DNA from: an uncultured Bacteroidia bacterium
GTDB lineage: Bacteria > Bacteroidota > Bacteroidia > Bacteroidales > UBA932
Length of the DNA: 35,661 nt
Assembly: GCA_902772985.1 (NCBI GenBank)
Contig: CACYCP010000050.1
Coordinates: 1 to 35,661, forward strand
Direction: 5' to 3'
This document shows, one piece after another, positions 14,301 to 22,479 of this stretch. The notes below the pieces were generated by a model. It was not told where the DNA came from, ran no database searches, and saw only the letters and a program-made list of their open reading frames with translations. Made by a program: the position numbers and the translations under genes. How positions within the stretch are numbered: position 1 is the first letter of the stretch; every line of letters starts with the position of its first letter.

Positions 14301-16088
14301 GCCGAACTGGATATTTGCGGAAAGCCCGTACTTTGCACCGACGCGTCCTGGAAGGGCGCCTGGAGCGGTTATCGTGACGTGGGGACCTGGCAGGCCCACC
14401 ATTTTGACGGCGAGGTCATCCACGCGGGCACAGAGCCCAAGTGGGGCCCCGTAGATGTAGTGAAGATAGAGGGCATTGCCGCCACCATGCAAATGTGCGA
14501 GCCTTGCCGGGTGCAGGAAACCCTTAAGCCGGTTGGCGTGGAAAAGATGGATGACGGCAGCTGGAAGGTGGATTTCGGCCGCTGCTCCAATTCCCTTTTT
14601 GAAATCAAACTTCCGCCCCTTCCCGCCGGCCACAAGGTCAAGGCCGTTTTTGCCGATATCGACACGGAAGGCTTCAATCCGTCCATCTGCGGCTGGGACG
14701 AGTACATTTCCTCCGGTTCGAAGGAGGGTGATACATTCATCAACAAATTCAACCACCACGTCTTCCGCTATGTGAAGATTGAAGGCCTGGACAAAGCTCC
14801 TTCGCTGGAATCGATGAAGGCCCACAGGATGCGCACCGACTACAAGCAGGGCGGCTATTTCCGCAGTTCCGACGAGGATCTTAATTCTATCCACGACCTG
14901 ATGGCCTGGACCATGGAGAACCTTGCCTTCGACGGTTATATGGTGGATTGCGCCAGTATCGAGCGCCTGGGTTATGGCGGCGACGGAAACGCTTCCACCC
15001 TTTCTCTCCAGATCCGCACGGCTACCGGGCCTTTGTACATGAACTGGCTCCAGGCCTGGATTGACGTACAGCTGAGTGACGGCTGCCTTCCCCACACCGC
15101 CCCCTCGCCATACCGTGCCGGCGGCGGTCCCTACTGGTGCAGTTTCATTGTCCAGGCTCCTTGGCGCAGCTACGTGAGTTATGCCGATGCTCGGCCCTTG
15201 GAGCGCTGCTATCCCGCCATGAAGCGCTGGCTGGGCTATGTGGAAAAATATATGGAGGGCGGCCTTCTGAAGTGCTGGCCGGAATATTCCCACCGCTGGT
15301 GGTATCTGGGCGACTGGGCCGCTCCGGAAGGGGTTGACGTACGGAATCCCGAATCGATAGACTTGGTGAATAACTGTGCAGTGGTCCAGTCCCTCATTGA
15401 CCTCGAAAAGATTGCCATGCTGCTCGGGGAAGAGGACGAGGCCACGGCTTTCCGCGAAAAATGCGAAACTCTCAGAAAGACCATACACAGCACATTCTTC
15501 AAGGCAGGGGAGAACATTTATGCCAGCGGTTGCCAGCTTGACATGGTTTATCCTTTGCTGGTTGGAGCGGTTCCGGAAGAGCTGGTTCCGGCCGTCCGGG
15601 CAAAGTTGAAAGAAAGGACAGAAAGCGAGTATGACGGTCACCTGAAGACCGGCCTTGTGGGCATCCCTGTAATTACCGAATGGGCAAGCCTGGAAGGCGA
15701 ATGCGACTGGATGTACGGAATGCTTAAGAAAAAGGATTATCCCGGCTATCTGTATATGATGGAAAATGGCGCCACTGGTGTCTGGGAAGTGTGGGAAGGC
15801 AGCAGAAGCTACTTCCACAATTGCTATAACGGCATCGGGAGCTGGTTCTACCAGGCCCTTGGCGGCATAATTCCCCTGGAGCCAGGATACTCCCGCGTGA
15901 GCATAAATCCCCAGGCGCCTGAAGGCCTGGACTGGGTGGAGGTGTGCCAGGAAACTCCATACGGCAGCATACTCGTGAAGCGCAATGGAAAGAAAGTCGA
16001 GGTGGAACTTCCCGTCGGGGTGAGCGCAGTTATCGGCGGGAAGGAATATTCATCGGCAAAAACACTAAAAATTAACACTAAAATATAA
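11358..16088 (+). CDS. double alpha-L-rhamnosidase: two GH78 modules in one lipoprotein
   Basis: The ATG at 11358 gives MKHFPFIFGLVAALFISCGQ, a lipoprotein signal; a TTG at 11349 is less likely. The 1576 residues contain two complete GH78-like units. Unit 1: beta domains 30-345, alpha/alpha barrel about 350-690 with TDCPHREKGPYTGDGE at 377-392 (Asp378, Arg382, Glu383, Asp390) and Glu656 in ADTFWEDWPG. Unit 2: an Ig-like rhamnosidase N-domain near 775-870, beta domains 870-1160, barrel from 1165 with DCASIERLGYGGDGN (Asp1197, Glu1202, Asp1209) and NGATGVWEVWEGS for the base. GH78 removes terminal alpha-L-rhamnose with inversion. Unit 2 lacks the Pro/Arg of the canonical DCPxRE, so its specificity may differ. 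First gene of the operon; its stop overlaps the GH3 start by one base. The frame is open throughout, so the fusion is seen directly. Confidence 0.93.
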   Translation: MKHFPFIFGLVAALFISCGQHAEVGSGQVQWQASWIGAPWDGEEFDKTTVLPAPEFRKEILVSKRLEKAVAHVCGLGFFELSVNGGKVGDQVLVPNESSYGPRGERINFDPVPMIDTSWRNYRVYYLDYQLEDILKEGENTIDIILGNGFFSTGRLRWVAPYGTPRLIFQLELDYADGSRETIVSDNSWKVRRSPIVLNDMFEGEIYDARKEDSSEWENAVTRNAPEGALMLQTGPADKIKEELEPVSISALPDGRWEVDFGDYITGWVKLMDFNLAEGAEISIEFPIEGDFNGVYKYIGRGGMVESYAPRFSWWTFRKAVISGWEGELKKDKLIAQVVYSDVDVVSEFDCSNPLLVRIHNIWIRTQKDNMHLSVPTDCPHREKGPYTGDGEVACVTVMRNFGVDEFYRKWLRDISDCQDAKTGYTPNAAPWHTGCGGGVPWGAAICIIPWEHYLHYGDPSVLEEHFDAMRAQLDYMTTWRTPEGVMYMQQFKDNGEIDYWKNLGEWCPPYNLVNDSLVHTYFLWKCANFVASAAKTIGKGEEARKYAALAAEVREAFHKVFYNPETQSYGNLDGANIFALAMGVPEDIKEGVLKSLKTEIQGNGGHLITGIFGTQLFFDVLCDNGLEEMAYSAMTKTDYPSYGWWIAQGADTFWEDWPGESSKNHPMFGGGISWMYSRIAGLQIDESKPAYKHFIVRPTPVGDLKWASYSIETPRGKAAVKWELEDDEFCLEVLVPKGSSATVYMPWGGKALTLKAGEHKLKAEKPAFKADDLLCEGMEEPLGIDSALPHFSWKIDSDAPMAQSAYEIEVGPDLWDSGKVLSSRQLMIPYEGIPLKSRTQAWWRVRVWNQDGEVSAWSEKQRFGIGIIGEDRLEGEYIGAVSGEGRAPILKKTFAIEEKTSPAILYVNSLGYHEVYINGEKLGDGVLNPAVSQLDKRSLIMCYEVSEMLKKGENEILIWAGSGWYKPATFDAAYPGPLVKAELDICGKPVLCTDASWKGAWSGYRDVGTWQAHHFDGEVIHAGTEPKWGPVDVVKIEGIAATMQMCEPCRVQETLKPVGVEKMDDGSWKVDFGRCSNSLFEIKLPPLPAGHKVKAVFADIDTEGFNPSICGWDEYISSGSKEGDTFINKFNHHVFRYVKIEGLDKAPSLESMKAHRMRTDYKQGGYFRSSDEDLNSIHDLMAWTMENLAFDGYMVDCASIERLGYGGDGNASTLSLQIRTATGPLYMNWLQAWIDVQLSDGCLPHTAPSPYRAGGGPYWCSFIVQAPWRSYVSYADARPLERCYPAMKRWLGYVEKYMEGGLLKCWPEYSHRWWYLGDWAAPEGVDVRNPESIDLVNNCAVVQSLIDLEKIAMLLGEEDEATAFREKCETLRKTIHSTFFKAGENIYASGCQLDMVYPLLVGAVPEELVPAVRAKLKERTESEYDGHLKTGLVGIPVITEWASLEGECDWMYGMLKKKDYPGYLYMMENGATGVWEVWEGSRSYFHNCYNGIGSWFYQALGGIIPLEPGYSRVSINPQAPEGLDWVEVCQETPYGSILVKRNGKKVEVELPVGVSAVIGGKEYSSAKTLKINTKI

Positions 16089-18193
16089 TGAAACGCATTT
16101 TTCTTTTGCTGTGTGCAGCAGCTTTGATTCTTGCCTGCAAACAGGCACCTACGCCCGAGAAAAGGGCAAGAGAACTCATTGCCCAGATGAGCATCGAGGA
16201 AAAGGCCTCGCTTATGGTCCATCCTTCGGCTCCGATCGAGGAACTGGGCATTCCGGCCTATAACTGGTGGAATGAAGCCCTTCACGGAGTGGCCCGCAAC
16301 GGAAAAGCCACGGTTTTCCCGCAGTCCATCGCAATGGCCGCTTCTTTCGACGAGCCTTTGCTCCTGGAAGTTTTCACGGCTGTGAGTGATGAAGCCCGCG
16401 TAAAGAACCGCCAGGCTTTGGAAAGCGGTCACGTCGGCCAGTATCAGGGCCTTACGTTCTGGACGCCGAACATTAACATTTTCCGTGATCCCCGCTGGGG
16501 ACGCGGCATGGAAACCTACGGAGAGGATCCCTACCTCACCGGAGTCATGGGAATGGCTGTCGTCCGCGGCCTCCAGGGGCCTTCCGACGCTCCCGTGCTC
16601 AAAGGCCACGCCTGCGCCAAGCACTATGCGGTTCACAGCGGTCCGGAACCTATCCGCCATTCTTTCAATGCCGAGATCAGCGAGCGCGACCTTCGCGAAA
16701 CCTATCTTCCTGCCTTCAAAGACCTTGTAACCAAGGCCGATGTACAGGAAGTGATGATTGCTTACAACAGCTTCCGCGGCTATCCTTGCGGCGCCAGCGA
16801 TTACCTTATCAATACCATTTTGAGAGGGGAGTGGGGCTACAAGGGCATAGTGCTCAGCGACTGCGGAGCCATTGACAATTTCTGGCATAAAGGCCAGCAT
16901 GAATTCAGCCCCGATGCCGTCCACGCCACCGCCATTGCAATCAAGACCGGTACCGATTTGAACTGCGGCAGCACATATTTCAATATTCCCGAGGCCGTGG
17001 AGCAGGGCCTCCTGGACGAATCCTACGTGGACCAGTCCCTGGAACGCCTCATTGCCGCCCGCATCCGCATGGGTGAACTGGATGGCAATGTCGAGCCCTG
17101 GAAAGACCTGCCCGACGATATCGTGGAAGGGGAGGAGCATCTGGCCCTTTCCCGGAAGATGGCGCAGGAAACTATGGTCCTCCTGCAAAACAAGAATCAG
17201 ATCCTGCCTTTGCAGCCCAGCCCGAAGATAGCCCTCGTAGGCCCCAATGCCGACGACAGGGAAATGCAGTGGGCTAACTACAATGGCATTCCCGACCGCA
17301 CCGTCACTCTGGCCGATGCTATGAAAGAGCGCATTCCCGGCCTCATTTGCATTCCCGGATGCGAGAGGGTAGAAATGGAAGGCGTTTCAACTCTGGACGA
17401 AAAAGCTGTGTTGAAGCAGCTTGAAGGCATTGAAACCGTGGTGTTTGCCGGCGGTATCTCTCCTTGGCTTGAAGGCGAGGAAATGGATGTCAAGTATCCC
17501 GGATTCAAGGGCGGTGACCGCACCAGCATCGAACTTCCCGATGTCCAGCGCCGTCTGCTGAAAGCCCTTCACGATGCAGGGAAGAAGGTCATCCTGGTGA
17601 ATTTCTCCGGCTCTGCCATAGCCCTTGAGCCCGAGACCGAAAGCTGCGACGCCATCCTCCAGGCCTGGTATCCCGGAGAGGAAGGCGGCCTGGCCATAAC
17701 CGATGTTCTCTTCGGAGATTTCAATCCTTCCGGCAGGCTTCCCGTCACCTTCTACAAGAACACGGAACAGCTTCCCGATTTTGAGGATTATTCGATGAAG
17801 AACCGCACATACCGCTATTCCCAGGACTCTCCGTTGTATCCTTTCGGTTTCGGCCTGTCCTACACCACTTTCGAATATGGAACTCCTCAGGTCAAGGGTA
17901 AGGAATTGCTTGTTCCTGTAACAAATATCGGTATCAGGAACGGTGCCGAAGTGGTCCAGCTGTATGTACGCCTCCCCGAAGATGCGGAAGGCCCTCTGAA
18001 GTCGCTGCGCGGATTCCAAAGGGTGGAAATCCCCTCCGGCGAAACCGTTACGGTAAAATTCCCCCTTACTCCCGAAACCTTCCTTTCCTGGAACGAAGAG
18101 AAGCAAGACATGCTTCCCACAAAGGGCAAGTGGGAACTGATGGTCGGCGGCAATTCGGCCGATTTGAATATTGTGGAGTATTTGTATAAATAA
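16088..18193 (+). CDS. glycoside hydrolase family 3 lipoprotein
   Basis: Start and upstream stop share a base (TAATG). 701 residues: lipobox ILAC (Cys17), then the TIM barrel with GIPAYNWWNEALHGVA, RDPRWGRGMETYGEDPYL and KHYAVHSGPE. The nucleophile Asp258 lies in IVLSDCGAID. Next come the alpha/beta sandwich (about 385-600, with GISPWLEGEEMD likely carrying the acid/base Glu) and a C-terminal fibronectin-III-like domain (from about 600; YPFGFGLSYTTFEYG at the junction). The motif set is that of the xylosidase/arabinosidase or beta-glucosidase branch, which releases terminal beta-linked xylose or glucose. The lipoprotein signal places it on the periplasmic face or the cell surface. It precedes the GH31 gene by 2 nt and should act on the same glycan. 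Confidence 0.92.
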   Translation: MKRIFLLLCAAALILACKQAPTPEKRARELIAQMSIEEKASLMVHPSAPIEELGIPAYNWWNEALHGVARNGKATVFPQSIAMAASFDEPLLLEVFTAVSDEARVKNRQALESGHVGQYQGLTFWTPNINIFRDPRWGRGMETYGEDPYLTGVMGMAVVRGLQGPSDAPVLKGHACAKHYAVHSGPEPIRHSFNAEISERDLRETYLPAFKDLVTKADVQEVMIAYNSFRGYPCGASDYLINTILRGEWGYKGIVLSDCGAIDNFWHKGQHEFSPDAVHATAIAIKTGTDLNCGSTYFNIPEAVEQGLLDESYVDQSLERLIAARIRMGELDGNVEPWKDLPDDIVEGEEHLALSRKMAQETMVLLQNKNQILPLQPSPKIALVGPNADDREMQWANYNGIPDRTVTLADAMKERIPGLICIPGCERVEMEGVSTLDEKAVLKQLEGIETVVFAGGISPWLEGEEMDVKYPGFKGGDRTSIELPDVQRRLLKALHDAGKKVILVNFSGSAIALEPETESCDAILQAWYPGEEGGLAITDVLFGDFNPSGRLPVTFYKNTEQLPDFEDYSMKNRTYRYSQDSPLYPFGFGLSYTTFEYGTPQVKGKELLVPVTNIGIRNGAEVVQLYVRLPEDAEGPLKSLRGFQRVEIPSGETVTVKFPLTPETFLSWNEEKQDMLPTKGKWELMVGGNSADLNIVEYLYK

Positions 18194-18195
18194 AT

Positions 18196-20358
18196 ATGAA
18201 AAAATCGTTAATAGCCCTTTGCCTTGGCGCATTGTTGCTGCCATCCTGTGGAAAGGATTCCATCGAGATACCCGTCGATGGTGGAAAACTGACCGTACAG
18301 GCCCTGAGGGACGATGCCATCCGGGTCCGTCAGGTTCCCTCCGACGCAATGCCTCTGGAGGAACTCATCTATACCCTGACTCCCGCAAAGCCGAAGTGCA
18401 AGATCAGCAAAAACGGTGATATCCAAAGCCTTGCAACCTCGAAGATGAGCGTGGAATACAGTTCCCTCACCGGGCTGCTCACTTTCAAGGATGCAGGCGG
18501 AAACATCCTTCTGGAAGAGTCCTACAGGGCGGTTACCCCGTCCAAGGTGCAGGATGCCGATACTTACTCGGCATCGGTAAGTTTCCTTTCGCCTGAAGGA
18601 GAGCACCTTTTCGGCGCCGGCCATTTCCAGGACGAATTCCTTGATGTCCGTGGCGTTTCCCGCCGCCTTATCCAGGTGAATACCCAGATTTCCATACCGA
18701 TGTTCATTTCCAACAAGGGATATGGCCTCCTGTGGCACAACTACTCCCTTATTGAACTTAACCAGCCGGAGGAAGGTTTCTCCCCGGAAAGCAACCAGGC
18801 CGAAACCTGGATTGACATTCCCGAAGACGGAGAGTATTCCTTCATGATAAGCGTGGGCCACAATATGTGTGCAAAGCATTATCTAGCAGTTGACGGGAAT
18901 GCCCTGATAGATTACTCCAATCACTGGGCCCCTCCCACCATGTCTGGTAAGGTGTTCCTGAACGCTGGAAGGCATTTCCTGGAGGTTCGCACGGCCGAAA
19001 ATTCTTCTCCTACAGTTAGTTGGAGGAAAATTACGGACGAGACTCACCTGTGCTCCCCGGTTTCCTCTGGGGTGGATTACACCGTGTTTGCCGGTGGCGC
19101 CGACCAGGTCATGCACTCCTTCCGCAGCCTTTCCGGCCACGTTCCACAGATGCCCGACTGGGCTTTCCGCTACATCCACTGCAGGGAGCGTTATGCCACC
19201 CAGGACCAGCTTCTCACCGCCGCCCGCCGTTTCCACGAAGAAGGCATTCCGGTGGGTACCATTGTTCAGGACTGGCAGTACTGGGGCAAGTATGGTTGGA
19301 ACGCAATGGAGTTTGACGAGGATATCTATCCTGACCCCAAGGCTATGGTGGACGAGGTTCACGACCTTGGCATGCACATCATGCTTTCGGTCTGGTCCAA
19401 GGTGGACAAGAATTCCAAGATGGGTAAGGTAGCTTCCGAAAAGGGCTACTACATTGAAAATTCCGACTGGATAGACTTTTTCAATCCCCAGGCAGCCAAT
19501 TTCTACTGGGAGAATATGCTCGAGAGGCTTGTTCCCAATGGATTCGACGCGTGGTGGCAGGATGCTACCGAGCCCGAAAATGACGACCTGAAAGGCCGCA
19601 GAATCGGCCCTGACGGCATTCCTGGAGAGATTTACAGGAACGTTTTCCCTCTCAAGGTCGTGGAAACCGTTTATAACGGCCTGCGCAAGGTGCAGCCGGA
19701 GCGCAGCCCGGTTATCCTTACCCGCAGCGGCTTTGCCGGAATGCAGCGTTTTGGAACCATCACCTGGAGCGGCGACGTAGGCCACCAGTGGGGTGATTTC
19801 CGTCGCCAGATTATCGCCGGACTCGGCCAGAACGCCTCCGGTCTTCCCTGGTGGACCTGCGATGCCGGCGGCTTCTTCCGCCCTGACGACCAGTACACCA
19901 ATGCCGATTACCAGGAGTGCATGATACGCTGGATACAGGCAGCAGTCTATATGCCCTTCATGAGGGTTCACGGCTGCGCCAGCCGCACAGAGCCTTGGGA
20001 GTATCCGGCCGAAATCCGCCGCCTTTTCGAAAAAGCTATCGACCAGCGTGAAAGTCTCCAGCCTTACATCCTGAAATGTGCAAAGCGGGTTTCCGAAGAG
20101 GATTACACGATGATGAGGCCCCTTATTTTCGATTTCCCTGAAGATTCCCAGGCGCTGCTCCAGAAGACCGAATATATGTTTGGCCCGGATTATCTGGTTT
20201 GCCCCGTGACCGAGCCCAAGGTGAGCACCTGGAAGGTTTACCTGCCCCGGAACGAAGGTGGATGGGAGGATTGCAGGACCGGGGAAAAATTCGTCGGCGG
20301 CCTCTATTATAACGTTCCCGTCGATATGGAAGCCATCCCTGTTTTCAAGAGACTGTAA
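18196..20358 (+). CDS. glycoside hydrolase family 31, alpha-xylosidase-like, with PA14-like insert
   Basis: 720 residues with lipoprotein signal LLPSC (Cys18). The N-terminal beta-sandwich contains GEHLFGAGHFQDEFLD. Residues about 203-275 (ETWIDIPEDGEYSFMIS, MSGKVFLNAGRHFLEVRT) look like a compact PA14-type carbohydrate-binding insert, as in characterised GH31 alpha-xylosidases of xyloglucan loci. The barrel begins near 318, with the QDWQYWGKYGWN motif. The nucleophile Asp456 is in WWQDATEPE, and the acid/base Asp527 in TWSGDVGHQWG. DATEPE together with the insert favours alpha-xylosidase over alpha-glucosidase. The enzyme would remove alpha-xylose from oligosaccharides in the periplasm or at the surface. 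The neighbouring GH3 genes could remove the next beta-linked sugar. Family assignment is firm; linkage is inference. Confidence 0.91.
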   Translation: MKKSLIALCLGALLLPSCGKDSIEIPVDGGKLTVQALRDDAIRVRQVPSDAMPLEELIYTLTPAKPKCKISKNGDIQSLATSKMSVEYSSLTGLLTFKDAGGNILLEESYRAVTPSKVQDADTYSASVSFLSPEGEHLFGAGHFQDEFLDVRGVSRRLIQVNTQISIPMFISNKGYGLLWHNYSLIELNQPEEGFSPESNQAETWIDIPEDGEYSFMISVGHNMCAKHYLAVDGNALIDYSNHWAPPTMSGKVFLNAGRHFLEVRTAENSSPTVSWRKITDETHLCSPVSSGVDYTVFAGGADQVMHSFRSLSGHVPQMPDWAFRYIHCRERYATQDQLLTAARRFHEEGIPVGTIVQDWQYWGKYGWNAMEFDEDIYPDPKAMVDEVHDLGMHIMLSVWSKVDKNSKMGKVASEKGYYIENSDWIDFFNPQAANFYWENMLERLVPNGFDAWWQDATEPENDDLKGRRIGPDGIPGEIYRNVFPLKVVETVYNGLRKVQPERSPVILTRSGFAGMQRFGTITWSGDVGHQWGDFRRQIIAGLGQNASGLPWWTCDAGGFFRPDDQYTNADYQECMIRWIQAAVYMPFMRVHGCASRTEPWEYPAEIRRLFEKAIDQRESLQPYILKCAKRVSEEDYTMMRPLIFDFPEDSQALLQKTEYMFGPDYLVCPVTEPKVSTWKVYLPRNEGGWEDCRTGEKFVGGLYYNVPVDMEAIPVFKRL

Positions 20359-20360
20359 AT

Positions 20361-22454
20361 ATGAGAAAAATCGTAATCGGCCTGTGGGTCGCGTTATTCC
20401 TTTGCCCTTTTGGACTAAAGGCTCAGACATACCCTTTCAGGGACGAGACACTTCCAATCGAGAGCAGGGTTGAAGACCTTCTTGGACGCCTTACTCTTGA
20501 CGAGAAGATAGACCTTCTCCGTGCAACTTCGCCGGCCATTCCAAGGCTTGGAATAGAGAAATACTATCACGGAAACGAAGCTTTGCACGGCATTGTGCGC
20601 CCCGGCAAATTCACCGTTTTCCCGCAGGCGATAGCACTTGCGGCAAGCTGGGATCCGGCTTTCCTGGAAAGTGTGGCCGGAACCATCTCCGATGAGGCCA
20701 GGGCCCGCTGGAACCAGCTGGAAAGGGGAAAACTCCAGAAAGACCAGTTCTCCGATCTCCTCACATTCTGGTCTCCGACTGTGAATATGGCCAGGGACCC
20801 GCGCTGGGGCCGTACCCCGGAAACATACGGCGAGGATCCCTTCCTGACCGGAGAAATGGGCGCCGCTTTCGTCCGTGGCCTCCAGGGATACGACCAGCGT
20901 TACCTGAAGGTGGTTTCCACGCCCAAGCATTTCACCGCCAACAACGAAGAGCACAACCGTTTTGAATGTAATGCCATCATAAGCGAGAAGGACCTGAGGG
21001 AGTATTATCTTCCGGCTTTCGAGTCCTGCGTCCGCAGGGGAAAGGCAGCTTCAATCATGTCGGCATACAATGCCATTAACGGCGTTCCCTGCTCGGCCAA
21101 TCCCTGGCTTCTGACGAAGGTTCTTAGGGAAGACTGGGGCTTTGACGGCTATGTGGTGTCGGACTGCGGTGCCGTCGGATGCATCGTGGACGACCATCAT
21201 TTTGCCAAGATGTACGAAACCGCAGCCCAGATGGCGCTCCATTCCGGCCTGGACCTTGAATGCGGCGACAATATTTTCATCGAGCCGCTGAAAAAAGCGA
21301 TAGAGCTTTGCATGGTTTCGGAAGAGGACGTCAACACGGCCGCAAGGCGCATTCTCACGGCCAGGATGCGTCTGGGAATATTCGACAATCCGGAAAACAA
21401 TCCCTACAACAAGCTTTCCCCGGATATAGTGGGCTGCCCCGAACACCGCGAAAAGGCTCTCCAGATGGCCAGGGAATCCATCGTCCTTATGAAAAACGAC
21501 AAGGGGACGCTGCCTTTGAAGAAGGGGAAGGTTCGTTCCATCGCAGTGGTGGGCATAAATGCCGAAAGTTGTGAATTCGGTGACTACAGCGGCGAGCCTG
21601 TTACCAAGCCGGTTTCCATCCTTGAGGGCATCCGCGCTGCTGCAGGAAAGGGCATTCGCGTGGAGCACGCTCCCTGGGAGGAAGACTGGACAGCGGCGAA
21701 AAAAATTGCCGGAAACTGCGATATGGTGATAGCCGTAATGGGTATCAATAAGGATATCGAAAGGGAAGGGCAGGATCGCACATACATCGGCCTTCCTGAA
21801 AATCAGCAGGCTTTCCTAAAGGAGATGTACAGGGTGAATCCGAATATGACCCTTGTCGTCGTGGCGGGAAGTTCCCTTGCGCTCCTATGGGAAAAGCTCA
21901 ATATTCCCGCCATAGTGAATGCCTGGTATCCCGGGCAGGAAGGCGGAACTGCGGTGGCCGATGTCCTTTTCGGCAAATACAACCCTGCGGGAAGGCTTCC
22001 GCTCACCTATTACTACAGCCTGGACGACCTGCCCGCTTTTGATGACTACGATATCTCAAAACGCACCTACAAGTACTTCGAGGGCGATGTTCTCTTCCCC
22101 TTTGGTTTCGGCTTAAGCTATACCACTTTCAAGTATTCAGCGCTTGAGGTCCTGGACAAGGGTGATATCCTGGAGGTATCGTTCAACCTTAAGAATACCG
22201 GCCGCTACGACGGCGACGAGGTGGCCCAGGTTTATGTGCGTCTTCCTGAATACGAGGGCAAGGCGCCTTTGAAGGAACTTCGCGGCTTCTCCCGCGTGCA
22301 CCTTAAGAAGGGGGAGAGCAAAAGAGTAACGATTCCCCTCCGTCGCGAGGACCTTCGTTACTGGAGCGAGAGCAAGAAAGCCTTCGTAGTGCCTGAAGGT
22401 CAACCGTTTGTGATGGTTGGCGCATCTTCAGGGGATATTCGTCTGGAGAAATAA
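20361..22454 (+). CDS. glycoside hydrolase family 3, beta-xylosidase/beta-glucosidase type
   Basis: 697 residues with a Sec signal ending GLKAQ (SPase I type), unlike the lipoprotein GH3 two genes upstream. The barrel carries KYYHGNEALHGIVRPG, MARDPRWGRTPETYGEDPFL, STPKHFTANNEEHNR, and nucleophile Asp268 in YVVSDCGAVG. The second domain starts near 375 (ESIVLMKNDKGTLPLKKG), with MGINKDIEREGQDR holding the probable acid/base Glu. A fibronectin-III-like domain follows YPFGFGLSY-type FPFGFGLSYTTFKY. The lineage resembles xylan 1,4-beta-xylosidases. Two GH3 paralogues in one operon with different export signals suggest different positions or substrates. Last gene of the polycistron, 2 nt after the GH31 gene. 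Confidence 0.92.
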   Translation: MRKIVIGLWVALFLCPFGLKAQTYPFRDETLPIESRVEDLLGRLTLDEKIDLLRATSPAIPRLGIEKYYHGNEALHGIVRPGKFTVFPQAIALAASWDPAFLESVAGTISDEARARWNQLERGKLQKDQFSDLLTFWSPTVNMARDPRWGRTPETYGEDPFLTGEMGAAFVRGLQGYDQRYLKVVSTPKHFTANNEEHNRFECNAIISEKDLREYYLPAFESCVRRGKAASIMSAYNAINGVPCSANPWLLTKVLREDWGFDGYVVSDCGAVGCIVDDHHFAKMYETAAQMALHSGLDLECGDNIFIEPLKKAIELCMVSEEDVNTAARRILTARMRLGIFDNPENNPYNKLSPDIVGCPEHREKALQMARESIVLMKNDKGTLPLKKGKVRSIAVVGINAESCEFGDYSGEPVTKPVSILEGIRAAAGKGIRVEHAPWEEDWTAAKKIAGNCDMVIAVMGINKDIEREGQDRTYIGLPENQQAFLKEMYRVNPNMTLVVVAGSSLALLWEKLNIPAIVNAWYPGQEGGTAVADVLFGKYNPAGRLPLTYYYSLDDLPAFDDYDISKRTYKYFEGDVLFPFGFGLSYTTFKYSALEVLDKGDILEVSFNLKNTGRYDGDEVAQVYVRLPEYEGKAPLKELRGFSRVHLKKGESKRVTIPLRREDLRYWSESKKAFVVPEGQPFVMVGASSGDIRLEK

Positions 22455-22462
22455 AATTTTAC

Positions 22463-22470
22463 TATTTTTG
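22463..22470 (+). promoter_or_regulatory. -7 box TATTTTTG just upstream of the esterase gene
   Basis: In the 25-nt gap after the second GH3 gene, TATTTTTG fits TAnnTTTG and ends 9 nt before the ATG at 22480. A start site a few bases downstream of the box would leave almost no 5' UTR. The box could instead be an A/T-rich chance match with the gene read from the operon. Confidence 0.5.
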
Positions 22471-22479
22471 CAAAAAATA

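Noticed and set aside
14061..15818. 585-codon minus-strand open frame across the second rhamnosidase unit
   Set aside because: Antisense shadow; His/Gly/Ala/Val-rich composition typical of reversed GC3-biased genes, no signal or motif.
18883..20430. 515-codon minus-strand open frame across the GH31 gene
   Set aside because: Antisense of a gene with intact catalytic residues; no start context or family.
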